DNA from: Euonymus europaeus
Lineage: Eukaryota; Streptophyta; Magnoliopsida; Celastrales; Celastraceae
DNA: 64,000 bases
Direction: 5' to 3'
Assembly: GCA_963580455.1 (NCBI GenBank)
Contig: OY756962.1
Location: 21,961,001-22,025,000, forward strand
Below, one piece after another: positions 61,101 to 64,000 of the stretch (positions are counted from its first letter, which is position 1; each line of letters opens with the position of its first letter). The translations under genes and the position numbers were made by a program. Below the pieces are notes generated by a model that saw nothing but the letters and a program-made list of their open reading frames with translations, did not search any database and had not been told where the DNA came from.

Positions 61101-61859
61101 ATCCCATTCTAGCTTGGCAAGCAAGCATATCCTGTCTTGGCTGCTATTGCAATTTGACTGACTAAAACTTAAGCTCTTGTATTAATTATTGCGTCATGGT
61201 TGCTTGGAGACATTAGAGTGGAAAGTGACCATAGTGGTGGAAATTGGTTTACTTGGACTTGGACTTGGACTTGGGGATCAAGTCATAGAAGAAAGAGAGA
61301 CAAACTTTTTGAAATATTTTAGAAAAGAACTAGATGCAGTCTATTTGGCCAATTTTTGGTCTAAACATTGATATATAGATTTTTTTTTCAATGGAGAACC
61401 ATATCATACAAGTTTATTTTTTGGACACTTGATATGAGTCTAAACTCGAGCCATCTAATCCAATTTATATGAATTTTCCACCTAACGATATAATAAGTTG
61501 AACAAAAATTTTTCGTGTGGTCCAAATTGTATTGTTTTTAGTGGGGATCAATTTTAAAACTTGTAGGACCCGACTCTAGTGGGCAGGCATTAGTCTCTCC
61601 AAATGCAAACTTGATGGTTTTGGGTGAGCTATCAGTGGCAAGGGGCTTAGTGGTTTAAATCTCACAGACTCACATTGCTCGGTAAAGTATTGAAGTGCAT
61701 AATATAATAAGAAAAACTTCTCAACCTAGTAAACATATTTTCTACGCAAAAGGGTCTGGAAAAAAAATCCGTGAGAACTAATATGAGCTGGTCCAAAGCG
61801 GACAACATCTACTAGATCCAAAGAGAGGCACAGTGTTATAAACCTTCTTCTGAATTCAT
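61101..61859. other. Spacer downstream of the ALD1-like locus
   Basis: No credible gene. A ttggac word is repeated four times near 61,254-61,275. Confidence 0.45.
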
Positions 61860-61917
61860 TCAATTTACTTGCAGCTTCTAGCCTTCTAGTATACACTCTC
61901 TGTGCCCAAGAGCTCAT
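61860..61917 (-). pseudogene. Partial copy of the ALD1 C-terminal coding end
   Basis: On the minus strand the sequence gcacagagagtgtatactag, then agaagctgcaagta, closely matches the last coding stretch of the neighbouring aminotransferase gene (gcgcagagagtatatactag, agaagctgcaagtc near 62,414-62,381). It has a small insertion and no continuation upstream. It is a severed copy of the gene's 3' end, lying beyond the inserted copia piece. Confidence 0.75.
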
Positions 61918-62349
61918 TAATTATAAAATTTTTTGTTGACCGCATAATTGGCCGGAGTGAGAATAAGAAAATCTGGTATTGAACCAGTAGCAGCGGGTCT
62001 GCCAGTGATCCCGCTTGTCACAACCTCATCAGTGGAAGTATGAGCCATGAGAAGACACAAAAGAAATCGAGAAGAATCAAATGTTAGAACCAGCTTTGAT
62101 ACCATGAAAAGAAAGATAAAACCAAGATGGAAAGAGCTCCAAAAATGAAAGAGCAGAAAAAAAAATGGAGAATAGCAAAGCTGATATGTATTCGAGTATA
62201 AAACTTGGTTACAACTTCAGTGTTTACCATACATATATACTGCCCTTGAGAGAAGGGATATGAACTAAATAAATATTGTAATGTATATCTACAACTATGA
62301 GTCCACTGATCTAGGCTAACCAAAATATGCTATAATCTGGTGTTCACAC
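61918..62349 (-). mobile_element. Truncated copia: 5' LTR, primer-binding site and start of gag
   Basis: On the minus strand an LTR of about 243 bp starts TGTGAACACC (62,349) and ends tttcttttca (about 62,107). It is followed directly by TGGTATCAAAGCTGG, a tRNA-Met-type primer-binding site, and by a frame with MAHTSTDEVVTSGITGRPAA and then SIPDFLILTPANY, a copia-like gag N-terminus. The element stops at 61,918, where the ALD1-like sequence resumes. The rest of gag, pol and the 3' LTR are missing. Confidence 0.75.
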
Positions 62350-62359
62350 TTGGTAATTT

Positions 62360-64000
<1,641 letters not shown>

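Overview
The window is nuclear DNA of a dicotyledonous plant. It has intron-rich genes with GT-AG splicing, AT-rich introns and spacers, a dense mixture of plant transposable elements, and proteins of plant-specific type. The species cannot be named from the sequence. All exon coordinates were built by hand from reading frame, splice signals and family knowledge, with no alignment.

Layout. Bases 27-152 hold the last exon of an unidentified gene on the + strand. From about 2.2 to 12 kb lies a transposon block: a non-autonomous hAT element, a Mutator-like element carrying what looks like a captured gene piece, a decayed Ty1/copia pol, and an old L1-type LINE inside a long-inverted-repeat element. 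At 12.6-17.0 kb (minus) is a complete ten-exon GT31 beta-1,3-galactosyltransferase gene. At 19,994-32,901 (minus) is a Helitron with both termini recognisable. It carries a Rep-helicase gene that is broken at the Walker A motif, plus candidate exons of a remorin-like gene. A second helicase fragment, a minisatellite and an 840-bp foldback element follow.

At 36.6-42.65 kb (+) is the gene for ribosomal protein eL30 (RPL30). Its third intron is swollen to 5.3 kb by a copia retrotransposon whose two outer LTRs point in opposite directions. At 44.8-54.1 kb (minus) is a ten-exon gene for a 2019-residue NT-C2/coiled-coil protein, with a long leader reaching to about 55.9 kb. Then come a TRIM retrotransposon, a second hAT-type element, a small unknown gene (60.8-61.0 kb, minus) and, at the right edge, the 3' two-thirds of an ALD1/AGD2-type aminotransferase gene (minus). 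A copia 5' LTR lies 10 bp beyond the ALD1 stop codon, and a partial copy of the ALD1 C-terminal coding sequence lies beyond it.

The host genes (Golgi glycosyltransferase, ribosomal protein, coiled-coil protein, defence aminotransferase) do not form a functional cluster; this is ordinary plant gene order with heavy transposon load. The most interesting signals are structural: the Helitron with an intron that appears to have arisen by tandem duplication of an AG|GT site, the captured gene pieces, and the inverted-LTR copia inside RPL30.
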